Assembly (NCBI GenBank): GCA_964007475.1
Contig: OZ023273.1
Coordinates: forward strand, 59,477,834 to 59,541,833
Length of the DNA: 64,000 nt
Direction of reading: 5' to 3'
From: Hybos culiciformis
Lineage: Eukaryota; Arthropoda; Insecta; Diptera; Hybotidae
Shown: positions 52,349 through 62,577 of the stretch, piece after piece
How positions within the stretch are numbered: the first letter of the stretch is position 1
Layout of the letters: every line of letters starts with the position of its first letter
The notes under the pieces: generated by a model
What the model saw: the letters and a program-made list of their open reading frames with translations, nothing else
What the model was told of the DNA's origin: nothing
Databases searched by the model: none
Translations under genes and position numbers: made by a program

Positions 52349-52772
52349 TGCCTTGAGCACAGCTAATACCGCAAACCAATTTTGATCTACCGTAAAAACC
52401 GATTTTCTGCGTTATTTCTTATTTATTTTAAATAAAAATTATGAAAACCGAAAGATATTAATTTTATTGATTTTTTGTAAAAAGAATTTCTTAAAATTAT
52501 TTCATAATTAATTAGAAAACTGAATTTATTTTTTTTTTCCTCCAGAAAGAATTGACTACGTCACAAAATAATTTTTTTGTTTCTTTTTCACAGCGTTTCT
52601 TTTGCATAGAAATTTGGTTTTGCTGCGTTGTTCTGTCACAATCATATTATAAAAAAAAAAAAAAGCAGTTGTTTGCAGTTGATTTTTTTGCTTTCAGGTA
52701 AAATTAGCTGTGAACATGTTTCCGGAACATTCCTTCAAAAATTGTTTTGCGGCATTAGCTGTGCTCAAGGCA
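52349..52772. mobile_element. MITE with about 37-bp inverted ends and TAA duplication
   Basis: The left end TGCCTTGAGCACAGCTAATA and the right end, inverted, TGCCTTGAGCACAGCTAATG continue into CCGCAAA(A)CAATTTT. TAA flanks both sides (52346-52348, 52773-52775). The interior is non-coding. The TAA duplication suggests a PIF/Harbinger-type origin (inference). Confidence 0.87.
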
Positions 52773-52775
52773 TAA

Positions 52776-54630
52776 CTTTAGTTATTTAGAATTTTCAAAT
52801 AATAAGAAATGGAATTGGGACAAGAGAAAACAGAATGAATATTACTATTTTTTATAATAAAATATTGTATAACAGTGTCAGAAAAATAAAGTTATGTGTA
52901 TTGTATATGTCGATGAAAAAATGTTGTCCGAGCAACATTTTTTTTTAACAACATAGTTAAAGAATTTGGTTGCTATATAGTAAAATCTGAAAACTTAAAT
53001 TTTCTCCAATATAACTAAGTGAAAACAAACTCATGTAATAATATTCTTTTTTTTTTTAGTTTTATTAAATAAACTAAATTTTATTGCATGTGATATTTTT
53101 TTTAATAAATTTTACAAATTCAATTTTATATATTTTTTTTTATTTATTTTTTCAAATCATTTTTCATAATGTTTTTAATTATACTTCATCATATACAGTA
53201 CATGGTGATTTTTTTACTAATTTTCTAAGTTCTTAAGTACCTGGTATACATACTCGCTTAATTTTCTTTGATATAAAATGATTTTATGAGATACTTTTTA
53301 TAATATTTTATACTTTAATTCAATAATGCAGTATGATAAACATTTGTATAAACGAAAATGTACCGAAAGTGTTTTAGTATTAAAACTAAAGTAATAAAAT
53401 TAAAACAGAATCAAAATATGAATTCAAAACAGTTTAAAAATTTGTTGGAACAATTCGGGGTATAATGTTTAAGAACAACTCGACTTTGAGGCCAAAAATG
53501 ATGAACTGCAAAAATTTTAAAAACCGGTTCTGTAAAAGGAACAAATCGAACATCAATTTCGCAAATTAAAAATGTTTGAAAATATATAGCTACATTTTTT
53601 TCCGGTATATGGTGTAACTTGTAAGTAAATACTCAAATCACAATGCTCTTTACATCTTTACATGCTTGTTATAAAATGTATTTATAAAAAACTATTCGAT
53701 CCCCGGGCGCGAACATTGTTTCCATCTAGCCTAGTCTTTGTTAATAAAAGTTATGTTATGGTATTGAATTCATACACAAATCCCAAGCAAAAAAAGCACG
53801 TTCTCAAGTGAAGCGCTTACCAACGGACAGCATTTAATTTTTTATATAATGATAAAATATTTAGTAGGATGATTATTTTTCGTTTTAAGTTGGATTTCAA
53901 AATTAAGTAGAATTCGAAATAAGAATCGGTTCGATCAAATTTAACAACCGATTCGACAAAATTTAACAGCGAACCGGCCACACCTCATCACTTTTTACAA
54001 ATTTGAAGTGTATACGTAAATTTACAACAACAGTGGAGAAAAATGCTTTCAGGCCCACAGAATTTGATATAATCCCTATATTGTATGTCAAATCGTATGC
54101 ATGCATCTGATAAATACAGGAGAAAATTAATAAAATGGTTAATAAAATGAAGTTTAATTGAGTTAATAAAATACTTTTATGTTAATTTCTTTTTATTTCT
54201 AAGTCTTTAGAAGTAAATACTACTTAGAATGTTCTAGTTCAAAAATTTTAAAGATAAAAGAAAATTAAACAAAACGTCTTCGTTATAAAAATGTTTACGA
54301 CTGTTTATCTTAGTTTTTTTTTTTTTAATTAATAATAATTATACAATAATTTTATTAACTTGTTTTATTCTTTTTAATTTTTTTGTCCATCATAATCATA
54401 AATGATTGAATTATGCAAAACATTTTCATTTAATTTGATAGACGATTATCTTTTTTAAATCACAAAGCTGTACATTATATATTTTTAATAGAAATTTTTT
54501 AACGAATTTCTACATCCGATTTCTGAGATGAAATAAGCAAAAGGAAAAAAAAACTGAGGTACAGAATTCACTTTAATTGTTTGCATGGATGAATTATTTC
54601 TAAGAAAGCATAAAAATAGTTAAAGCAAAC
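52776..54630. other. Intergenic DNA with one repeat-like patch
   Basis: Mostly AT-rich. Around 53440-53990 there are less AT-rich segments (CCCCGGGCGCGAAC, GCGAACCGGCCACACC) that may be old transposon debris. I find no ends. Confidence 0.45.
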
Positions 54631-54822
54631 TTGCAAAATTCTAGAATTTGTGGTTTGAGTCTTACAGACAAAATATGTATGGCTAAAAAAAAATCTTTTT
54701 TAATCCAGTCATTTAATCAAAATTATTTAAAACATCATGATGGCTGTAAAGTAATTTATATATCACAAAAATTAATTGAACTAACTTCATATGGTACAAA
54801 ATTTTATTTTTGGAATATTTGA

Positions 54823-55298
54823 TCGAATATTTGTATATTGAGATTAGTAAATTAGAAGACGGGCTTAGCTTCGATTAGTCTTTATAGGTTTTTATTACTA
54901 AATTTTTTTTCGAGCAATAACTAGCAGTTTTTGATATAACCATACTGTTTGTGTTTTGATAAAAAGAATATAAGCTTTCTTGTCAATTTAATAAAATCTA
55001 CTTTCGACTTTCACTTTTGTTTCTTTTTTTTGTTACTCGAATTTTGTTTATTAGTCCAGGAATTGTCTCCACCTATTTCTCTGTTTTTCAAGTTGCTTGT
55101 TGGGCTGTTTATCTATTTCTTTGAATCGAATTTCTCACTTATCGTTAAAAGATGATAATAGAAAATTATTAAAATAATTAGATAATAAAATATTTTATAA
55201 ATATTCCAAAAACAAAATTTGTACACAAAAGTATAAGAATTGAATTTGGTTATCAAAATTTCCACTACGATAGTAATTTTTTGAAAATGCGCCAAAAA
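54823..55298. other. AT-rich spacer, nothing recognised
   Basis: No supported features. Confidence 0.55.
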
Positions 55299-55300
55299 TA

Positions 55301-56005
55301 CACAGAAAAAAATTTGCTCGTACTAATAACTAAATAATTCGTTAAAATCAGCGAAAAATTCGTTATTTTGGCTACAACGAACATTTCGTTGAAAAAAGCT
55401 CGTAGTTCGTTAAAAAAGTTCGTTATACCCCAAAACCAAAAACCTTTCAAATTCTTCAGCAAAAACACCGCAAATACGAAAGAAAAAATTTACGAGTCTA
55501 AATTTTTTTTTTATTTATTTAATTTTTTATTTATTTCTTTTTTATTTATTTTTTTTTATTTTTTTTTTTCTTTATTTTATTTTATTTTATTTTTTTTTTT
55601 ATTTTATTTTTTTTTTATTTTATTTATTTTTTTTTTTTTTATTTTTTTTTTAAATTTTTTTATTTAATTTTTTTTTAATAATTTTTTTTATGCCCGCTTG
55701 TGGCTTCGAACCACTGTCCTAAACATTGCAATCCATCAACTCTGCCACTGAGCTATGAACTAAATTTACGGCAATGTGTAAAATGGAAAATATAAGTTCT
55801 GTATGGATTGAAATTTTTGTTTCCCGTATTTAACGATAACGAACTTTTTTAACGAGTACTAAAAATGAAAAAAATGTTCGTAATAAGAAAATAAACGAAA
55901 TTTACGTTACAAAAACGTAATTATTCATTATTTGTCGTTATCTTAACGAGAATGTCATTAACGAACTTTTTTGACGTAATGAGTACGAGCAAATTTTTTT
56001 CTGTG
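55301..56005. mobile_element. MITE with TA duplication, carrying a nested SINE
   Basis: Inverted ends CACAGAAAAAAATTTGCTCG continuing TACT, with TA on both flanks (55299-55300, 56006-56007). TA duplication points to a Tc1/mariner-type MITE (inference). The body repeats TTCGTT/AACGAA-type motifs on both sides. A SINE interrupts it at about 55508-55760. Confidence 0.82.
55508..55760 (-). mobile_element. tRNA-derived SINE with long A-rich tail
   Basis: On the minus strand, 55760-55691 reads like a decayed tRNA. TAGCTCAGTGGCAGAG is a good A box/D arm, and GTGGTTCGAAGCCAC is a good B box/T arm. The acceptor and anticodon stems do not pair properly, so this is not a working tRNA gene. It is followed on the same strand by an A-rich tail of about 180 bases. 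CTAAATTT flanks both sides (about 55500-55507 and 55761-55768), a plausible LINE-type target duplication. It was inserted into the surrounding MITE after that element arrived. Confidence 0.78.
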
Positions 56006-56007
56006 TA

Positions 56008-57073
56008 AGAAAATAAAGTTCAGCATATACCGAGAATAAAGTTTTAATGGTTTGCGAAAAATATCTATATAACTAAGAAATAAGTTCCTTTCTGGCTGGC
56101 TATATCAAAATTAAAAATAGCTCAAAATTTTTCCAACATAATAAAATAGTATTTTCTAATAATTAAATGAATTTCTCAACTTTATTTTCTAGTTTTTAAT
56201 GCATTTTTAGTAGTAAGTTAATACTGTAAACTGAAAATAATTTTTTATATTTTTCTAATATGTATCAATTTATATAATTTAAGTATTTATTTATTTTGCA
56301 GTTTTGCTTTTAAACCAACTTATCAAACACTAAAATTTAGTATATTACATATATATAGTTTATAACGCTTTTTCTTTCTGATTTAATTTAGTTTTTTAAT
56401 GAAGGCGTTATTAAATTTATTTATTTAGACAAAAAATAAATTTTAAAATTTTAACTCTTTTTTTTTTTTTTGCATAATATTAGATGGAATGAAATTTAAC
56501 TGAGTTATTATATATTTAACTTATTTTAAGCACTCAATAAAATTCACAAGAAAGAAAATAACAAAACTTTTTTTGTTTTTTAATTAAAAATTTGAAAATT
56601 GTGATTTTTTAAAATAATAAAATGACAATAATTTGTTATTCCTAATTACCTGAAAACAATATTTTAGTTATTTACAAGGACATTATCAAGATATTATCTA
56701 AAGATAAAAAAAAAAAAACGACAAATCTATTTCATGTTCTAAACAGGTAAAAAATTTCATATTTTTATGTTCAAGAAGTTTTTTTTTTCTAATTATTATT
56801 TTTTTTTCCTTAAGACATTATTATACATTATACTATATTTATACATATCAGTAATTCTATATATATATATATTTTTTATTTAATAAAATATGAAGATATT
56901 ATGTACATGCACAATACAGTAATAATAATCATAATAATAAAACAAAAAAAAAAAATGATTTTTATATCACAAAAAAACGTTTTTATGTTTTTAACAAAAT
57001 TTTTCATAATTTTCATCATAAATACATATAATATTATATTATTTTATAATATACATAAATATGATGTTAATCA
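56008..57073. other. 3' flank of the C15 homeobox gene, AT-rich
   Basis: Poly-A/T and TATA tracts only. It may include 3' untranslated sequence of the homeobox gene if a distal polyadenylation site is used. Confidence 0.5.
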
Positions 57074-57086
57074 TTTATTTTTAAAA

Positions 57087-57092
57087 TTTATT
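57087..57092 (-). terminator. Candidate polyadenylation signal of the homeobox gene
   Basis: AATAAA on the minus strand (TTTATT on plus) about 30 bases after the stop; a second lies at 57074-57079. The motif is common in AT-rich DNA, so this is positional evidence only, and a longer 3' untranslated region is possible. Confidence 0.35.
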
Positions 57093-57121
57093 TGATATTA
57101 ATTTTTTTTTATAATAATATA

Positions 57122-57326
57122 TTAGCAGCCAGCAGCATGTTGTTCAGCCCACGGTTGTAAGCCATGTAATGCGGCCAAAGGTGCGCCAGTTGGTTGCGAA
57201 TTTTGTATAGAAGACATAGGTGGTTGAGGTGGCGCAAAACCTTTACTAATTGCTTCTGCTTGTAATGACAGCATAAGACGATTGGCAGCTTGCCTTTCAG
57301 CTTCTCTTTCTTCGGCTGTTTGTCTT
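57122..57326 (-). CDS. C15: C15 last coding exon
   Basis: Encodes the final Arg of the homeodomain and the conserved [17 protein letters not shown] extension, [13 protein letters not shown], and a short C-terminus ending in WAEQHAAGC and TAA (57122-57124). The acceptor TTTTTCTTCCCAG precedes it. Confidence 0.93.
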
Positions 57327-60300
57327 CTGGGAAGAAAAATTTCAAAAAAAAAAAAAAAAACAATTGGATTAATAACATTAATAACATTTCGAATTTAACA
57401 ATTTGATTTAATTTTCGGTAAAACAACTATACTATACTATATGCACTATCTATAAAAAATACACCAAAAATTTTCCAAATTAAATTTTCATTAATAATAA
57501 TTAAAAACGAAATCAAGAAAATGTTGGTCAAATTCTGGAAATTGGTGATATTTTAGCGTCATTTGCCACAAAATTCGACTTTTCAAAGCTACGAAATTAC
57601 ACTAGTTTATACAAAAATTGTATTGATAAATAATAAATAACAAATTCCTGCCGTTTTCATCTTGAAAATCTCTCTCCTGACCATTTATGTAAAAGTCTAT
57701 ACAAAATTTAACTAATTACTTTAACTCCCTGTTCATATCATGCAGTGAGAAAATTTAATTTGGTTTTGATTAATGTTCCTTCATAATTTAGTATAGGTAG
57801 GTAAAAATAAAATAAAAATGATTGTATTTTCATCGTTTTTTAATTTTTACCGTGATAAAAAAAAAATGTAGGTACTGGATATAAATGGTTTTATGACTGA
57901 ATGAAAGTTACAACATTATTTAAAAAAAAAATGTTAATAAACTAATAACACTCTTATTCTGATTGTGCTTTCTACTTTATAATGAAACATTTACGTCGAT
58001 CTTATAAATGTTTTAATGATTGTAAAATTCGTTTGACATATTTAGTTTGAGTTTTATACAAATTAATTTTTGTTAGATTAAAGTTAAAGAAAATTTTAAC
58101 AGCATTCTCTAAAATTCTTTCACATCCACAGACATTTCTGTTTTTAAGTACATATGCTAATTTTGTAGAAATGCAATAAAGAAGATAGTTTATCTGGATG
58201 TCTATAGTATCAAAAATAGTAGATGTTATGCTGCAGTTTAAGAGGAGAGAACAGGTCATGTTCTTTCTTATAAAATGGGTACATTTTAGATTTTACCATT
58301 AAGTGTAGGTCATACTTCATTAATTTTGTAAGCTTTTTCCTGTATGAAACGTTGGTTTCGAGACGGAACTAGCGGAAGCTGGTGGAACTGGAAATCTAAA
58401 TCTAAACTCTTGATATAATCTAACGATTAGGAAAAAAGTCTTTTAAGATTTTAATCTTTTTTGTTCAGTACATGGCATTTCAAGCTCGAAAATAAAGTAC
58501 ATACATAAAGTAGCGATTTGCATCTTTTTAGTAGTCACATTTTGATTGAGATTTTCAACTGAATTTCAATCCCAACGAATATAATAATTAAACAAATCGA
58601 TGAAAAAGACAAAACGGATGTATGTAACCTTAATATTACCATGTACGGATTGTAGACGTAAATTGTACATAAACGAAAAAAAAATAAGGGAAAATTTTCC
58701 AAAAATATTTCATGAAACAAATCAAAACAACAACAAAAATAATATACATTTATTTTACAAATGTAAAATAATTTATAAAAGGGTGGATTTAACTTAATTT
58801 CAAATGTGAATTGAAGAATAGAGGTTTACAAGTTTTTTTAGCTATACAATATACAAACATTTATTGTACATACATTTTCATGTTATAATAAAAATGATTT
58901 TAATGTTTTTAAAACAATAAACGAAATGACTTTTTGCATAATAAATTTTAAGTAATTTATCACTTTTTGTTCCTGTAACAAAATTTGATTGTTGGAAACA
59001 AGTAATTTTTTATATAAGAATTACAAAAAGGTAAATATGTAACATCCTTGTTGTAGCGGAAGGGAAAGGAACCTTCAACCACTTCTGGAACTAGTTATTA
59101 GTAGCTTTGTATTTTATCTTTTCTGAACTTTTTGACCTTTTCTGTATTTATTTCATTTATCGGGGAATTAGTTCTGTATACATATTTAACTTTGAATTTA
59201 GTTCCAAAACTATTGCTTTGTCGCTTATTTCTTCCCTACAGAATAGTAAATGCATACTAATGATGATATATGTACAACATGAACTGGTGTATAAACATAG
59301 AGGATACTTATCATATTGCATCCTAATAAATGGTGTAAAATTTTTTGTTAATTTCAATCTAAATATTCGTATGATAAAAATGATTGTACTTTTGGCTCAA
59401 AAGAAGGTAATATCACTAAAACTTTAAGTTTAAAAATATTATAAACTTCAAAAAAAATATTTAGAATAAAGGCGAGTGTTACTGCATATCACAAATACAA
59501 TATTTACACAAGGGTTATTAATCAATTACATTTCTTAAATGGTAAAATTTACCTACAGGACATATTAATCGAACAGATTATTAAATATTGCACGGCCGAG
59601 AGATCACAAAAATCGTTAACAGACAAGAAGCGAAATTAATATTGCTCTAATTATATGCTTAGTTAAGAGTGACTTTCATAATTAGAGACCTTAAGTTATT
59701 AATGAAATTTGGATCAGTTTTTGGGTAAGTCGTATGATTAAAGAGCAAATAAATTAAAGTTTTAGATTTGCATGTCTTGTAATTTTTGAGAATTTATAAA
59801 TATCAATCTAACAAGTTTTTTTTGACAAATGACATACGCGAAAAATTAATAAATTAAACAAATTACGATTTCGAAGTTATTCTGCACTAAAGAAAATCAA
59901 CTGAATAATTGATTAAGCTAAGACTTTGGAGATGCATGTACATGTACTTGTATATAAGGAAATCAGACATATTTTTGATATTTTTTTATTATGAGAAAAA
60001 ATATGAAATTATGTTTTTCTTTATTTTTATTCCAATTACGGATTTCATCAAGTTTAAAGATTTCTAATTTTTTATTCTGGTTTATATTTAAATTAAATCA
60101 AAAACTTAAGAAAATGGACGAAAGTTGAAATTTACATAAAAATAGTTTTTTAACTGATATTTAATATTTTTTATTTAAATTAATTTTGTATTTTGTATTT
60201 TTTTTTTTTTATTATTTTATTGAACTCAAGTTTCGTCTGCAAATAAAGAAAATAATTTTTCCTTCTGTGACCGGATGAATTTTACTTATTCATATCAATC

Positions 60301-62165
60301 CATTAAAAAATAGTTAAATTCAATTTTAAAAACCTCCAGAATGCATTTATTTAAGTTGGGTTGCTAAAATAAGCCATAATTATAAAGGATAAACCAATGT
60401 ATTACAGAGAAAGGTGAATTTTTAAAATGAAATTCTGATACCAATTGACCAACTATAAATCTACTAAGAATCTTTTTTTTTTTTTGAGGTGGATTTTTTA
60501 TTTGCCACGAACCATATATATATTAACTATATATATTTAGTTGCTATGTATTGAATGAAAAAAGTGTAGCACAAGTAGAAAATCAGATGTTTTTCCAATT
60601 CACATTTTTTTTATAGCTAACCATGACTGAGAAAAAAAACAAACACAGGCCGGTCACATACGTTCTTGGGGCATTACGAAATGTAAATTTTTTTCTAATA
60701 ATATTGGCATCGGTAATGAATGTTATTTTTAAAAACATTTTTGCTAAAGTTCGAGATGTTTCCGTTTCCGTTTTTGATTTAAATTTGTATTTTGATTTGA
60801 AAAATATAAACATAGTTTGATAAGTGAAGTTTTAAAAATTCAAAAAAATCAAGAACAGATAATTTTTAATATTTTACATTTCATTTGTGTTTTTTAATAA
60901 TTCATTTTTTTTTTTTAATAATGGCTCCTCGGTGTTTTGTGAAAGATTGTGAATCGGTTTTTAAAAAAGGAAGCCAGATTAGTTTTCACTGGTAATATAA
61001 TTTTTTTCTTAACAACTTTTATTACAATATTAAGTAAGCTTTTTAGATTTCCCACTGATTCAATTTTGAATGGGCAAAATATTGATATTGTTCGAAATAG
61101 TGCCAAAATTTACAGCAATCACTTTAGTCATTTACATTTTATAATTAATTATTTTATAATAATTATCATAATTAGTTTATCTTAATGAAAAAAATGTGAT
61201 AAAAAAATGAGGTATTAAAACTGGGGGTTGGACATTTGTCCGAGGGACATTTGTCCGCGATTTGTTTTTGTATCCCGGACATAAAAATGACTTTGTCCGC
61301 TAAAAATTAAAAATTTCAAGCGCGGACAAATGACATTTTGCGAAATGACATTTGTCCGCGAAGTTTTACATACAAATTTCATCGAGGACAAATGTCACGG
61401 CGCCATTAAAACTAGTCTTTTAATAAAATATAAGAAGTTTCAAATAAATTCAAATAAACTTAAATTTTCACAGGTAAAAATAATAAATCTTTTGATTTTT
61501 AAAATAAAATTATTTTATACGTAATTATCATAATTTCCTGTGGTGGCCATGTAACTTAATTAATAATATTTTGTTACATCCGAAAAAGGAATCTATTATA
61601 ACGATCCCTTGAATTCTAAGCAAAATTACATGAAAACGCACACATTTACACGTTCAACTTTGACTACGCTTTTTTACGAGCAATACATAGAAAGCTAGGA
61701 ATATATAGTTTAATATATATATATGCCACGAACAATCAAAATATTTTTTACACAAGTGTGAAATAAAATGACATCTGCGTCAAAAAAAAAAACAGAATTG
61801 ATGTAGGTAAATGATATTTAATTTCAATTCACTGACGTTTAATAAAAACATGATTACACTCACCTCCATTTCGTTCTTCTATTCTGAAACCTGAAATTAC
61901 AAAAATATAATAATTTAATTAAAAAAATGTGTTAATTAAATTTATATAAAATTTTTAAATTACCATGTTTTTACTTGGGCATCTGTCATTTTAAGACCTC
62001 TGGCTAACTGTGCACGCTCTGCAGATGCTAAATATTTTTGTTTATGAAAACGTTTTTCTAATTCTGCCACTTGTATTCGAGTGAATGATGTTCTTGGTTT
62101 TTTACGTTTCGGTGGAGTTCTATTTTGATACGGATGTCCAATTCGTCTTGTGATTGGAAATGCAG
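57122..62165 (-). CDS. C15: Tlx/C15 (clawless) homeobox transcription factor, 3' part (3 exons)
   Basis: Nuclear DNA-binding factor of the Tlx/Hox11 class, the single fly member being C15/clawless, used in leg and antenna patterning. Exons in order: 62165-61964, 61890-61864 and 57326-57122, all GT-AG and in phase. The joined protein has [12 protein letters not shown], then [59 protein letters not shown] and [20 protein letters not shown]. This is a complete homeodomain with the Tlx-type Thr at position 47 and the conserved tail. It then ends with a Pro/Gln-rich segment and HAAGC. The N-terminal exon(s), where the Tlx eh1-like motif would be, are beyond the right edge. The frame is intact, so I judge it functional. 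Confidence 0.95.
60921..61135 (+). pseudogene. Decayed THAP zinc-finger fragment
   Basis: ATG at 60921 opens [20 protein letters not shown] followed by SFH, the start of a THAP domain (C-x4-C then SFHxFP). A GTAATA donor follows at 60992. After an acceptor TTTTTAG (61040-61046) the frame continues [20 protein letters not shown] and IYSNHFS, matching the FP...CSxHF end of the domain. The splice would create TGA at the junction codon, the middle part with the invariant Trp is shortened, and the last zinc-binding Cys is Tyr. So it is broken. THAP domains are found in host proteins and in P-element-type transposases; a transposon origin is likely inside this intron but unproven. Confidence 0.55.
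61223..61404. mobile_element. Small foldback element built from ACATTTGTCCGCG units
   Basis: 182 bp flanked by a perfect 9-bp duplication, ATTAAAACT (61214-61222, 61405-61413). The ends are GGGGGTTGGACATTTGTCCG and, inverted, GGCGCCGTGACATTTGTCC. The inside contains further direct and inverted GGACATTTGTCC-type units. The ends and layout match those of the 43510-44263 element, although the repeat unit is different. Confidence 0.85.
61864..61890 (-). CDS. C15: C15 27-bp microexon (homeodomain recognition helix)
   Basis: Encodes FQNRRTKWR with one base borrowed for the preceding Trp codon and two bases passed to the next exon. Acceptor ATTTCAG and donor GTGAGT are both good. It was found because the homeodomain would otherwise lack the end of helix 3. 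Confidence 0.93.
61964..62165 (-). CDS. C15: C15 exon with most of the homeodomain
   Basis: Starts after a T(10)GCAG acceptor with [20 protein letters not shown] and ends MTDAQVKTW at a GTAATT donor. The open frame further upstream (a Met at 62217) is intron read-through. Confidence 0.93.
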
Positions 62166-62577
62166 CTGCAAAAAAAAAAGATCCTAAATATTGGATGATT
62201 GGATATAGATTAGCCATAAACAGATTTATTTAATAAAATTTAAACGCATAAGAATCTAGTTGTAATGATAAGAATAAATTGAAAAATTACAAGTATTCCG
62301 AAATCGATTATACAAAAATTCTAGTGTTTGCGTTAAAATCAAGCTCTTTGTCAAATGACTCCGGCAACAAATTGTGTTAAAATTCACTATCATTTTACTT
62401 TGGTAAAATATTATATTATAAAACCTCTTTTTACCGTCCTAACCTAGAGATGAGAAAACTTTTTAACATGTAAGGCCAATTTTAATTAGGCCGCATATAA
62501 CTTTATTTACTGTTATATTCTTCTCCATGAAATATATTATTACCATTGCCAAAAAAAATTAAATTGAAGACAATAAA
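62166..62577 (-). other. C15 upstream intron, AT-rich
   Basis: Assumed intron between this exon and 5' exons beyond the window. Nothing is recognised. Confidence 0.55.

Larger units (their letters stand above)
57327..61863 (-). other. C15 intron of about 4.5 kb
   Basis: AT-rich intron that also hosts the THAP-domain remnant (60921-61135) and the small foldback element (61223-61404), both on the opposite strand or unoriented. Nothing else is recognised, including in 58000-58800 and 59100-59430 where short frames occur. Confidence 0.85.

Noticed and set aside
55368..55667. Open frame of 99 codons ending in a Phe-rich stretch
   Set aside because: It is the T-rich complement of the SINE tail plus MITE sequence; composition alone explains it.
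55691..55760. Possible functional tRNA gene
   Set aside because: D and T arms look right, but acceptor and anticodon stems do not pair, and an A-rich tail with flanking duplication indicates a SINE.
57109..57426. Minus-strand open frame starting with [14 protein letters not shown] in the same region as the last C15 exon
   Set aside because: It reads the exon in a different frame. The C15 frame has conserved homeodomain-tail residues and a proper acceptor.
60623..60820. 65-codon plus-strand frame with hydrophobic middle, upstream of the THAP fragment
   Set aside because: No family pattern, and an equally long frame runs on the opposite strand, so chance is likely.
62166..62217. In-frame Met upstream of the C15 homeodomain exon
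   Set aside because: The sequence between is a T-run followed by GCAG, a clear splice acceptor, so this is intron read-through.
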